Of a stretch of DNA of 20,042 nucleotides, positions 9,239 through 17,840 are shown in pieces (the stretch's first letter is position 1; every line of letters starts with the position of its first letter). Source of the stretch: Gnetum montanum. Lineage: Eukaryota; Streptophyta; Gnetopsida; Gnetales; Gnetaceae. Made by a program: the position numbers and the translations under genes. The notes under the pieces were generated by a model. That model was not told where the DNA came from. It worked only from the letters and a program-made list of their open reading frames with translations, and did no database searches. The stretch is taken from assembly GCA_015680685.1 (NCBI GenBank), contig MNCI01000828.1:132219-152260 (forward strand). The letters run 5' to 3'.

Positions 9239-9278
9239 TATGACATCATAACTACAACGTCATTGCTATGACATCATA
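9239..9278. repeat. Paired TATGACATCATA repeat in distal U3
   Basis: TATGACATCATA occurs at 9239-9250 and 9267-9278, with AACGTCATTG between them. TGACATCA and ACGTCA resemble bZIP-type sites such as as-1/TGACG. A role as an LTR enhancer is inference only. Confidence 0.55.
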
Positions 9279-9309
9279 GCCCTTTCAAAAAAATGCTTAA
9301 TCACATATT

Positions 9310-10200
9310 TTATTGGTTTTCACTTTGTTAGCATTCCTTAAAACATTTTTTCTTGTTTTGGATAGCATGTTGCACTTCATAACTTCACACCATGTCTTCT
9401 TCGTGATGTAAATTTTTCCATTTATTTCACTAAAAATGTTATTTTTAGTTTTCTAAATGCAACTTTTCATTTTGCCCAAAATTAAAGTTGCAGAGTAATC
9501 CCAAATCTAGGTGCCTCCTTAAAGTAATTATTCTTTATATAAGGTGATTTTTTTCTTCCTTCAAATTCCACCATTTTATGCATTTAGTCCCTTTTCTCTC
9601 ACTATATTTGAAGCTTTATATAACTAAATCCATGAACATTAGTCTATGTTGATTTGTGAGGCTCTCTCAAAGTATAATATTTTAGTCTTTACACAAGATC
9701 CAATCTCTTTTGTATAGTAAAATATAATGAATTTTTCTTTTATCCATACTACTACTCATATATAACAAATGTTCTATCCTCTTCTGGAAATAAGTATTTG
9801 CAATTGCAAGATCACAAGTACTTCCAAATTCTAATAGTGAATCTTCTATATCTTTCCTCTCTCTAAATCCATGTCCTCCATGAATCCTATGATATTTTAT
9901 TTTCATAGATCCAATATTATCATTAAAATCCCCTTAAATAAATATGCTTTCTTGCTAGGAAATTTCTTGAAGCACCAAATCCAATGAATCCTAAAAATCT
10001 TGCTTGATAAAGTTTTCTAGGCAAATTTGTAAAGCATATATGTTGATGATGTTGATGATATCATTTCCAAGCACAAGTTTTATGCCCTACACAATTTTAT
10101 CTGTGATACATTCATCATCCTTTTTTCCTATGTTACTTAAACTTATACTAACTTTCTCTTAATCTTTATCCTTGAACTTTGCCTTTATGTTTTTACTTCA
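9310..10200 (-). pseudogene. L1-like LINE endonuclease relic
   Basis: Translated on the minus strand, this matches the apurinic-type endonuclease domain of plant non-LTR retrotransposons, which nicks target DNA. From 10090 downward it reads IKLVLGNDIINIINIYALQ, then GDFNDNIG near 9925 (the GDFN catalytic motif), then HGGHGFRERK and DLAIANTYFQKR. An open frame covers 9682-9906. Downstream, CIKWWNLKEEKNHL (about 9560) and TWCEVMKCNML with RKNVL (about 9340-9390) resemble the linker leading to the LINE reverse transcriptase. Stops are frequent and at least one frame change is needed. The part from 10100 to 10200 is weak. The LINE RT domain is missing: homology ends where the gypsy LTR begins. 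Confidence 0.75.
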
Positions 10201-10311
10201 ATTCACTATACTTTCTTATGTACATATGACTTTCAATTAACTTGAGTTTTGGCTTGTTAAACTCATTTTTTTCTTCTTATTTGAAGTTCACAATATTGGC
10301 AAGAAATTTCT

Positions 10312-10340
10312 AAAAAAAAATATACATATATATATATATA
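10312..10340. repeat. A run and TA microsatellite
   Basis: Nine A residues are followed by TATACATA and a run of alternating TA ending at 10340. This is simple sequence. Confidence 0.85.
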
Positions 10341-10619
10341 AGTTCAAGTGCATGCTAGAACTAATAAAGCTTAAACATAGAGATAAGGTCTCACAATATA
10401 AACCTAATCATGTGTCATAATGCACCAAATTTCAAGCACTCTAAGAGGAACCTTACCTTATCTACAATACCTATAAATCAGATGCCTTGCAAATCTACCA
10501 TCATATTACATTGGATAAATTGATCTTAGTTTACATATAGTAATTTAAACATTTATGTGAATCCTATGACATTAGAACCACCTTGCAGAACACTATCCAT
10601 GCATGATCCATCTTCATAA

Positions 10620-10860
10620 TATCTTTTTTTGAACTTAGTCATGGAAGATATACAGTTAATTAATCTAGAATTGATATATTTATTTTTGATTTTTTCTATT
10701 TTCAAAAATTCTTCTATTTTTCCATTTTTATGTTTTGCTATTTTTATATGTTCTTTACTTTTTTGATATTTTTCATTTCTTTAATATTTTTCAACTTTTA
10801 CCATTTCTACTTTTTTTCTTACTTTTTGTATTTCTTAATACATTTTCTATTTCTTGATAA
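10620..10860. repeat. T-rich low-complexity tract
   Basis: The plus strand is dominated by TTTTTC, TATTTTT and TTTCT motifs, with scattered A. No repeat unit is conserved enough to name. Confidence 0.6.
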
Positions 10861-12289
10861 TTTCTCTGAGTCCTTAGTTTAGTAACTGTGGTGATATTTG
10901 CTCCTAATTTGATGAAACACTTATCGTGGTGTAGGAGTGACATTATACAATTACAGAAAATTCATATTATCATTTGTTGAGAGTATACAATTGTATCATG
11001 CAATAAAATCATGTCATCCATCCCTCCATTTCCTATTAATTATATGTCATTAGCATGATGTTAATGTGCTCCTTATCATACTAAGAACTTTTAAACAACT
11101 TCCATGGTCACCAAGCCCAAACAAAAGTAGAAAAGACTTAGGGCATATGGATAACAATATGGCATTAAGGGGATTTATTGATTCCCCAAGATCCCATCAT
11201 GGGATCCATTGATAACACATAATTGCATAAGTTAATCCATCTACATAGAAACATTAGAAGAGGATCATACTTTAAGAAATAAAACCTATTATCATGCCAC
11301 TAAAGAGGCATGAGATCCATGTGTGAAGGTAGGCCTCTGTTAAGATGCATAATTAATTGATTAATACATTGGAGCTAACCATAACGTATCACTCAAAAGT
11401 CATGTAACCAATCTTTGAAGGTAATCTACTTTTAAGGCTAAGTTAATTGGACTAACTTCAATGCATGATTGGAAGGGCATGTAACCCATATCATGCATTG
11501 CTAACCAATGGTCTAAGGACAATATACACATAATGAATTAATTAATCCAAAAATGTACTTCATATTGGGTTTCCTTTTATCTAATCTATATGATCCTATA
11601 ATTATGTTACTTCTTCAATGATCTTATGACAATGGTCTTGGGAATGATGTAATGTGATACCAATGAAATAAGATAGGACTTGGTCTATATTCTAGATAGA
11701 CATGCAAGTAATAAGAACACATTAATAATAAATTATACATAAGATCCATTATGACCATGTGTAGGGTACCTCAAGACTTGATTTCTCCTTTTATTCTTTC
11801 CTCTACTTACCTCACTATCATTTCATAGTTGCTAATTCATCAAATGTGATAATAATATAGTATGAATATTCATAACTGACTATTGTGTATTCTTTTGACT
11901 TGTGATAATAGTTAACGTTTAAGTACGTAGATGCCTATGAACATCTTAATTGATAGTCATTCAATGGTAATAAAAGTAGGAGCCTAATATGGGAAGTAAC
12001 CACTTAGATAACTATTAGTGATTTTGATCTCAAACCATTGGAATTCTTACATGTTCTACATGACATCATCTTGAACTCATTAGAATGCTTATCATATTTT
12101 TCAAAATTTTGCTCATATTTTTAGAGCTCACAAACCTTCTTAGTTAGTAATTTCTCATGTTTTTCAATTAGTTTTAATAATTTTTTATAAAATTTCATGA
12201 TATCACAATTAAAACTTGGGGATAAAACTTCAATATTAGCCTAGATGGATCCCAAGATGCTTAGACAATCTAAAAACAATGAAATTTGG

Positions 12290-12500
12290 GCAAGAAACCT
12301 TAGGAGAATTCAATGGAAAATTGTTGTCCTACATTGGGTGGGCACATCTACATTGAGTCAACACATTTGGATAGGTGCTTTTATGTTGGTACAAGAAGCA
12401 AAAGTGTCTCTATATATGCACCATGTCCTTTAATTTTTCTTACCATTTTTTCATTTCATGCCTAGGGGAGTTTCTACCACAAAACTTCTAAAGCCTTATA
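12290..12500 (+). mobile_element. Second LTR-like promoter fragment
   Basis: On the plus strand, CTATATAT at 12410-12417 is followed 51 bases after the TATA start by CTAGGGGAGTTT (12462-12473). The left fragment (1-350, minus strand) shows the same two motifs 49 bases apart, and the intervening sequence can be aligned (TGTCCTTTAATTTTT versus TGCCTTTGAATTTTG). The two are in opposite orientation. No primer-binding site or LTR edge was recognised near here, so this is an LTR-derived fragment of uncertain limits. A 62-codon frame at 12245-12433 overlaps it and shows no familiar content. Confidence 0.45.
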
Positions 12501-13171
12501 AGTGTCATAACTCATGCATTTGATGTCTAATTATTCCTATTTCTTCACCATTATGCATTTGGATTCATGATTTAGTCATTAGGAACAAAGATAATAAAAA
12601 ATTTGAAAATTTTCACAAACACCCAAAATTGGATTCTAAGGTAAATTAATTAATAATTAATAAAAGTTTAATGAATAAAATATCTACAAGTATTAGGTGA
12701 CCATTTTGACAAATACTTAGGATCCTAATGCCTAATTTTTCAAGAGATCAATCCTAAGATCCAAGAAGGGATAGACATTCAATTCAATCATCAAAAACTA
12801 ATCAATCTATTTTTGGGTGCTTATGAATGATACCTAAGTATGGGTAAGGAACATATAGAAAAAGAAAATGTTAGGAGAAGAGGTTAGAATTGACAAATAA
12901 GAAAAATAATTAGCCCAATCTAGGTTGGAGCACATAAGTGAGAAGAACCTAAAGTGTAACTTGTGAGAGTGCTTCAACCCGAAAAGCCACTTCACAAGCC
13001 TCTACCTACAGGCCAATAGCTAGTCAACTAAAAGATCCTACTATTTGAATTTTCTCTATAGTTCCTCAAGGACAAACATATGCATAGAAATATTTAGGTT
13101 GAATTAAATTTTACTTATTTCATCAAGTAAATTTTAAAAATTGTAAAACATAGATATAGCAATTATTGATG

Positions 13172-13425
13172 TGGCCCATCTTAACAGGTAATGAGGAGTG
13201 GTATGTGAATGAGATGCACCTCTTTTAAAAAAATCACAAGGGCAATACCATTGTGAAGATTAGGGAGATTAATATTTCCTACAATGCAATTGCCAAAGCA
13301 TTTGAATAGCCTATAAAGGAACCAAGGTTGCTTGAGATCTCTTCACAAATACCTAACACAACTTTTATGTCAGATATATATTTGGGGATGACCATAAAAT
13401 GGATAAGGACCTAAAGTAAGTAGAG
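13172..13425 (+). pseudogene. Unrecognised coding-like relic
   Basis: One plus-strand frame gives a plausible protein-like sequence with only two stops in about 75 codons: NEEWYVNEMHLF, then KNHKGNTIVKIREINISYNA, IAKAFE, PIKEPRLLE. Composition is balanced and less AT-driven than in the flanks. I do not recognise the family. It follows the LTR-like fragment at 12.4 kb in the same orientation, so it might be the start of an internal region of that element, but this is a guess. Beyond 13425 stops become frequent. Confidence 0.3.
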
Positions 13426-14635
13426 GAAAGCTTTTGTAAAATGGTTATTGGCTTTCTAAAGTCAAAGAAAATAATTTTTATTTTCATTATATAATATGAA
13501 TTTATTTTAATAAAATATAGAAAATTTCCAGATTGATGAATAATTATAATGTTATTTAGCCCTGATTCATATGTATATTTAATTCTTAAGATTTTTTATC
13601 ATTGGGGCTATGTTATATTATTTTTAATAAATTTTGCCTAACCTGTTACATATATATATCCAAGGAATCTCTTAGAAATTTATATCATAGAATCATCGAC
13701 ATAATTTCACCAGGAATTTGACTATTTCATCATCATTTCTTCAATCTTTCATTAATTCATCAACATTATTCATCATTATTTACTCAATCTTGGAATTCAT
13801 CATTTTGATTATATCTCAATTATTTCGTAATATTTTTTAGTAATTCTAGATTTATTAGAAAGCTAGAATATATGCCTACATTTAATTAAAATTTCAATTC
13901 AATATCTATTGCAATTTAGGAAAATTTAGCTATATAATTTGGTAGTGTTTTTTAATCTAGAATTTTTACTAGAATGAATAATGCTTAATTATTAAAATAT
14001 TTCATACTTATCACACAATGATTTGATGTGATATTAGATTTATTTGAAAGCTAATATCTATGGAATGCTTTAGTTAAAATTTTAGAATTAGAAACTTTTG
14101 GCAACTACTTAGAACCACCAATGTTGGCCTTTAGTTTTGTGACTAGGATCATGGGAAATGAAGGTGTTCCTTCAAACTTGAGTTTAGGTGCTTGCTAGTT
14201 TCTGGCAACACAAAGGCCCAAATACCTCCAAATAAACTTAGTGGTAATAGAGAAAACTAAGCATAAATGTGTGTTTTCTATTATGAATGTTGAAATGGTT
14301 AGGGTTGTATATGAAACTGTAATTGGCTATTATAAAAAAAACTCAGCTAACCTTGTCAAATACTATGAGTCATTAAAGATTCCTATTTTGTCAAGTCACT
14401 TAATCTATATAGTCCCTATAGTACATTGGTTAAAACAAATAAAATTTCACAAAATTGCTTGAGCATAGTTCTACCAAAATCTACTCCTAATTTTCCCCAG
14501 AGAGAAACTTTCACAAGAAAACTAGAAATAGAGCGAGATTCAATGGATTTTAAAAGAAAGAAGAAAAAAATGTAGATTTGTGTAAAATCTCAAACATTTA
14601 GCGAGATAAATTGAACATGATGGAACACTTTGCAA
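13426..14635. other. AT-rich interval with a diverged 188-bp duplication
   Basis: No gene is recognised. AGATTTATTAGAAAGCTA at 13848-13865 recurs as AGATTTATTTGAAAGCTA at 14036-14053 (17 of 18). Each is followed about 15-20 bases later by TTAAAATTT, which suggests an old tandem duplication of about 188 bp. A TATATATATCC stretch at about 13650 followed by CATCA-rich sequence resembles an LTR leader but is not diagnostic. The 73-codon frame at 14241-14462 has no recognisable motif. Confidence 0.45.
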
Positions 14636-15100
14636 TAAATTTATTTCAATTCAATCTAAATATTAAAAATTGTCCAAACTCTCTAAGCTCAACAAGCAAT
14701 TTTGTAAAAGACACCCTTATTAAACTACCAAAATTCTTTGTAAGCAACATAGTACAAGCTTTTATTTGGCTAGTTAATAGTTTTCAAGAATTGCAAACAA
14801 TAGAGCTATTAGAAAAAATTTAAAAATTTCAAGATTGAAATATCAAGGCAATAAACTTTAAAAAAATGAAGATATTTCAAATCAAGTCAAAGTATCAAAG
14901 ATTTTTCTAGACCCTCTAGACTCAAATAGGAAATTTTATAAAGACATTACTACTAAATTGCTCAAGACTCTTTTCAAAGACAACATAAGTTCTTATATGG
15001 TAACCTCATAGAAGTATAGAATTGCATGAAATAAAGCTATAAGAGCAATCTAGAAAAATTCCAAAATTAAATGCCAAGCACAATACTCTCTATATGATTA
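14636..15100. repeat. Diverged tandem duplication, about 233-bp period
   Basis: The segments starting near 14636 and 14869 align through most of their length. Anchors are CTCTAAGCTCAA (14681) versus CTCTAGACTCAA (14914), then AATTTTGTAAA versus AATTTTATAAA, then AATAGAGCTAT versus AATAAAGCTAT, then a shared end near AAGGCAATA/AAGCACAATA. Identity is moderate, so the duplication is old. A 70-codon frame inside the first copy (14611-14823) is not kept in the second. Confidence 0.65.
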
Positions 15101-15264
15101 GCTAAACAACTAAGACAATATGGGAAGAAAAGAACTCATAGGATTAAAACAAAGTAGTTAAATTGATGCCTTTATAAAGCCATGCTTTACAATCTTCAAT
15201 ATATTTCTTCTTAATTTTTCAGAATTTCCCCCAAAGTTCCCCATAAATTATCCCCTTGAAGCTC

Positions 15265-15272
15265 TATTTATA
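15265..15272 (-). promoter_or_regulatory. Consensus TATA box on the minus strand
   Basis: The minus strand reads CTACTATAAATAGAGC, a textbook plant TATA box, flanked by GAAGC and GCTTC arms. Upstream on the minus strand lie short repeats (15283-15450). This looks like the promoter part of an LTR or MITE-like element, but edges were not found. Confidence 0.35.
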
Positions 15273-15282
15273 GTAGCTTCAT

Positions 15283-15450
15283 GGTAGTTACAATCATCAT
15301 GAAAGATTAAGATGAATTACAAATAGGAAGTTATAAGAAATTCAAGCCATAGTTGGCAAGTTCTTCTTGGTAATTACAACATCATGGGAAATTAAAATTA
15401 ATTACAAATATCATGGAGCTTAAGTTATAACTATCATAGAAAGTTATAAC
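15283..15450. repeat. Short duplicated segments, about 86-bp period
   Basis: GGTAGTTACAATCATCATG (15283) and GGTAATTACAACATCATG (15369) begin two related stretches, both continuing with a GAATTACAAATA-like segment. AAGTTATAACT then occurs twice, near 15424 and 15442. Confidence 0.55.
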
Positions 15451-15574
15451 TTCTAAGGAAAGTTTCAAATCCTATAGAAAATTAAGGTACATTTGTTCCA
15501 AATGTCCCTTTGTCCCTAAATAATAGGTGTTTGTTCTTTGTTTTTTTTTTAAATCTAATTACAATTTTAACCAT

Positions 15575-15706
15575 TTACGGGAAAACTAATGGTTTTGTAA
15601 TGGTTCCATAAATGTGATCGTTACAAAAAAAACTAATAGTTTGTAATGGTTCCATAAAAGTGATCGTTACGGGAAAATCAACAATTTCTAATGGTTACCA
15701 CAAAAG
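15575..15706. repeat. 46-bp tandem repeat in copia U3, about 2.9 copies
   Basis: Units at 15575-15620, 15621-15666 and 15667-15706 begin TTAC. The first two share GTAATGGTTCCATAAA and GTGATCG, and the third is shorter and more diverged. The array ends about 55 bases before the TATA box, the usual place for LTR enhancer repeats. Confidence 0.8.
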
Positions 15707-15761
15707 AGGTCTCATATTTGCCATTTAAATCAAAAGTTTGGTAACTGAAATTTTTCTAGCC

Positions 15762-15768
15762 TATAAAA
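15762..15768 (+). promoter_or_regulatory. TATA box of the copia LTR
   Basis: CCTATAAAATGC lies downstream of the 46-bp repeats and about 270 bases before the LTR end. The transcript would start near 15795. Confidence 0.6.
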
Positions 15769-16037
15769 TGCTCCTAATGCTAGAACAAAGGCACTAGAAG
15801 AAATCACGACAATGTTACAGATTTGGTCCCTATCACAAATGCTCAGAGTCTACATAAACAACTATTGTTGAGCATCAGTGTGATAGAAAAATTAGAACAC
15901 TAACCGCAACAAGTTCACATAAAGGCATCAATGGCTGGAGGTTAGTTTCGATTTATTTTCACATCTTTGATTCCCTATGCAATTAAATTATTGTGCCATT
16001 TAGACAATGTATTTCTGCACAATTTTTTTCAGACATT

Positions 16038-16049
16038 TAGTATCGAAGC
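16038..16049 (+). promoter_or_regulatory. Copia primer-binding site, initiator-Met tRNA type
   Basis: TAGTATCGAAGC matches the usual plant copia site TGGTATCAGAGC at 9 of 12, with three transitions. The following TAGGTTT is also typical of copia elements. It lies two bases after the LTR end. Confidence 0.75.
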
Positions 16050-16769
16050 TAGGTTTGGTCTCTATCTTGATGCTTAACCGTATTTGTTTTTCCACTCTTA
16101 TAATGGTGTCAAACTAGGGAGAATTTGAGTCAATTCAATTATTGACTAGAAAATGTTTATTGTGGAACTATGGTATGGCATTTCATTTATGTTATCTACC
16201 TAGGTTTTATATTAAAGTATTTTGGCATTGCTAAGATTTTCAATATAGTAGTTTAGAACTTGGGGTTTTAACCACTAATCATCTATTATGTCATTACTTC
16301 TTTAATGGTGATTTTGGTTGCAATTTCATGGTGATTTTGTGGTGATGATTGTTATGATGTTATTGATGTCTTTGGTGGCAAGTGCTACCAAGATTCNATA
16401 AACATTGAATTATGATTAATTATATGTAATATAATAGATTTTATCTCATAGGAATTTTTTTTATATTTAATATGATTAATCAGGATGATGTATTAAATTA
16501 TTTTTCTTAATTTTCCCATGGGGATTAAGAAAAAGGATATAATTTAATAGTTTCATCATAAGGATATATGAATTTGTTTGAATTAAAATTTAGCCCATGA
16601 GCAATTTTATGTTATTTGAATCATATTTTTGCATGATTTACAATGGTAAACATGTCATATAGTATTTTAACCTCAAATTTAGTGACATAAGGATGTTTTA
16701 ATTTTTGCAATTATACAACCTACGAACTACTTTGACTTTAAATGTGACATTCCTTAATTAAAGAGTGAT
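16050..16769 (+). other. Copia leader without a clear coding frame
   Basis: About 720 bases separate the primer site from the first recognisable gag codons. Copia gag usually starts sooner, so this may hold an inserted sequence or a gag start decayed past recognition. It includes GGTGATTTTGGT-type T/G-rich sequence near 16300-16380, one undetermined base at 16397, and an AT-rich part after it. Confidence 0.5.
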
Positions 16770-17500
16770 AATTATAGGATGTAGAAGAGAGGATTCTCCT
16801 TCATTTAGGCTAGATGGACATTGACTATGCTATCTATAAGGATGAACCACCTTCTGTTATAGAAACCAACCAACCAGATCATGTTGGTTCTTTTGAAAAA
16901 TGCAAGCAATCTAATCACCTCTATGTCATGTTCATAAAAACCAAGATTTTGACTGGTATTCATGGTTCATTGGAATAGTATGATAATGTGCGAGCTTTGA
17001 TGAAGGAAATTGATGAAAAATTTAAGTCATCAAACAATGCTTTGGCTAGCACCTTAATAATGAAATTTTCATCCATGAAGTTCACCAAAATCTATGGTGT
17101 GCATGAGCACATCATGCAAATGAGGGATATGGCAACTTAGTTGAAAACACTTAAGGTTGAGTTGTCAAAGTCTTTCTTTGTGCACTACATCTCGAACATG
17201 CTCCTACAGTAGTACAAACCCTTTAAGATTTCTTATAACACACATAAGGGAAAAATGGAAAATGAATGAACTAATGACCGTGTGTATACAAGAAGATGGT
17301 AGACTTGCTATGGAAGTGAGAGAGTGTGTGCATATGGCTACATAAGGAAAGAATAAGGGGAAAGCCAAAAATAAGTGGAAGGGCAAACTCCCTACACAAG
17401 CTGATATTAAGAAGGAATCTATATGATTTTTCTACAAGAAGGGCATATAAAGAAGGATTGTCCTAAATACCAAAAATGGTTTGAAAAGAAATGTACTCAA
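16770..17500 (+). pseudogene. Copia gag pseudogene
   Basis: Gag would form the element's particle. The first clear codons are RILLHLG, stop, then MDIDYAIYKDEPPSVIE (ATG at 16814). Later come HLYVMFIKTKI, DEKFKSSNNALASTLIMKFSSMKF, VHEHIMQMRDMA and YKPFKISYNTHKGK, typical of UBN2-type copia Gag. A one-base shift near 17250 moves the frame to NELMTVCIQEDGRLAMEV and a Lys-rich linker. A second shift falls inside the zinc knuckle near 17430 and restores the first frame (GHIKKDCPKY). In the knuckle the first Cys is a stop codon and the second is Tyr, so it cannot bind zinc. The true start codon is not identifiable. Confidence 0.82.
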
Positions 17501-17840
17501 TTCTAACTTATTTGTTTTGAATCTAATATGGTTGATGTTGGCCATAACACATGGTGGATTGACTTTAGTTCTACAATCCATGTTACTAGTTCCTTGCAAG
17601 AGGTGCAAAACTTAAGGAAGCCAATGAGAAGTGAGTTGTGCATCTATTCAAGCAACAAGAAGCACTCACATGTGGAGGCAATTGGAACATGCAAATTAGT
17701 TTTAAGTAGTGGTTTTGTTTTAGAGTTGGAAAAGACATTTTATATTCAAAGTTTTAGACTTATGTAATTAGGATTTTCCTTTAATTTTTTAGACACTATA
17801 TTCAATTTATATTATAGATTTGAACTTATTGGAAATGGTA
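17501..17840 (+). pseudogene. Copia protease pseudogene
   Basis: The protease would process the polyprotein. The segment after NTWWID should carry the Asp-Ser/Thr-Gly active site, but reads DFSS (17561-17572), so the Gly next to the catalytic Asp is lost. The flanks are well kept: TIHVTSSLQEVQNLRKP, HVEAIGTCKLVLSSGFVLELEKTFYIQSF, as in the TNT1/Tork group. A stop at 17765-17767 interrupts the C-terminal part. An open stretch covers 17528-17767. Confidence 0.82.

Larger units (their letters stand above)
1955..9287 (-). mobile_element. Degenerate Ty3/gypsy LTR retrotransposon (non-chromovirus type)
   Basis: Reading down the minus strand, the order is 5' LTR, primer-binding site, leader, Gag, protease, reverse transcriptase, RNase H, integrase. 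RNase H before integrase is the Ty3/gypsy gene order. The primer site resembles the complement of plant tRNA-Asp, which is typical of Athila-like elements. The reading frame stops soon after the integrase C-terminal motif WEGPY, leaving no room for a chromodomain, so a Tat/Athila-type lineage is more likely than a chromovirus. The coding part carries dozens of stop codons and a few frameshifts and cannot be expressed as a polyprotein. The 3' limit is unsure: with the fragment at 1-350 as 3' LTR the element would exceed 9.5 kb. The 9287 edge is chosen from a TG start and the adjacent end of LINE homology. Confidence 0.85.
8239..9287 (-). mobile_element. 5' LTR of the gypsy element
   Basis: The 3' end of this LTR (minus strand ...CCTCGCCACTCA) lies next to the primer site. 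The same end sequence recurs at 19786, where 35 of the first 37 bases agree; it joins unrelated copia sequence there, which fixes the LTR edge at TGAG (8239). A TATA box lies at 8988-8995. The outer edge near 9287 is provisional: the minus strand begins TGAAAGGGC there, and LINE homology starts about 20 bases further on. That gives an LTR of about 1.05 kb with a U3 of about 290 bp. It contains 14-bp units, two copies of ACTAGGTTACCA, and TGACATCA repeats. Confidence 0.8.
10200..12240. other. AT-rich interval without recognised genes
   Basis: I see no coding pattern, structural RNA or retroelement motif here. It contains a TA microsatellite (10321-10340), a pyrimidine-rich tract (about 10620-10860) and a short palindrome at 11190-11206 (GATCCCAT, C, ATGGGATC). 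It could be very old transposon sequence beyond recognition by eye. Confidence 0.5.
15490..16035 (+). mobile_element. Copia 5' LTR
   Basis: The 3' edge (CA at 16034-16035) lies two bases before the primer-binding site. A TATA box at 15762-15768 and an upstream tandem repeat mark U3. The 5' edge is not defined because the 3' LTR is absent; a start near 15490 is a guess from where the U3-like sequence begins. Confidence 0.55.

Noticed and set aside
11190-11206. 17-bp palindrome with a one-base centre
   Set aside because: It is too short and isolated to support a terminator, attachment site or hairpin RNA.
12245-12433. 62-codon plus-strand frame near the LTR-like fragment
   Set aside because: It has no recognisable motif, overlaps the TATA box region and is short enough to arise by chance.
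14241-14823. Two plus-strand frames of 73 and 70 codons
   Set aside because: They are AT-driven with no family resemblance, and the second is not conserved in its tandem copy.
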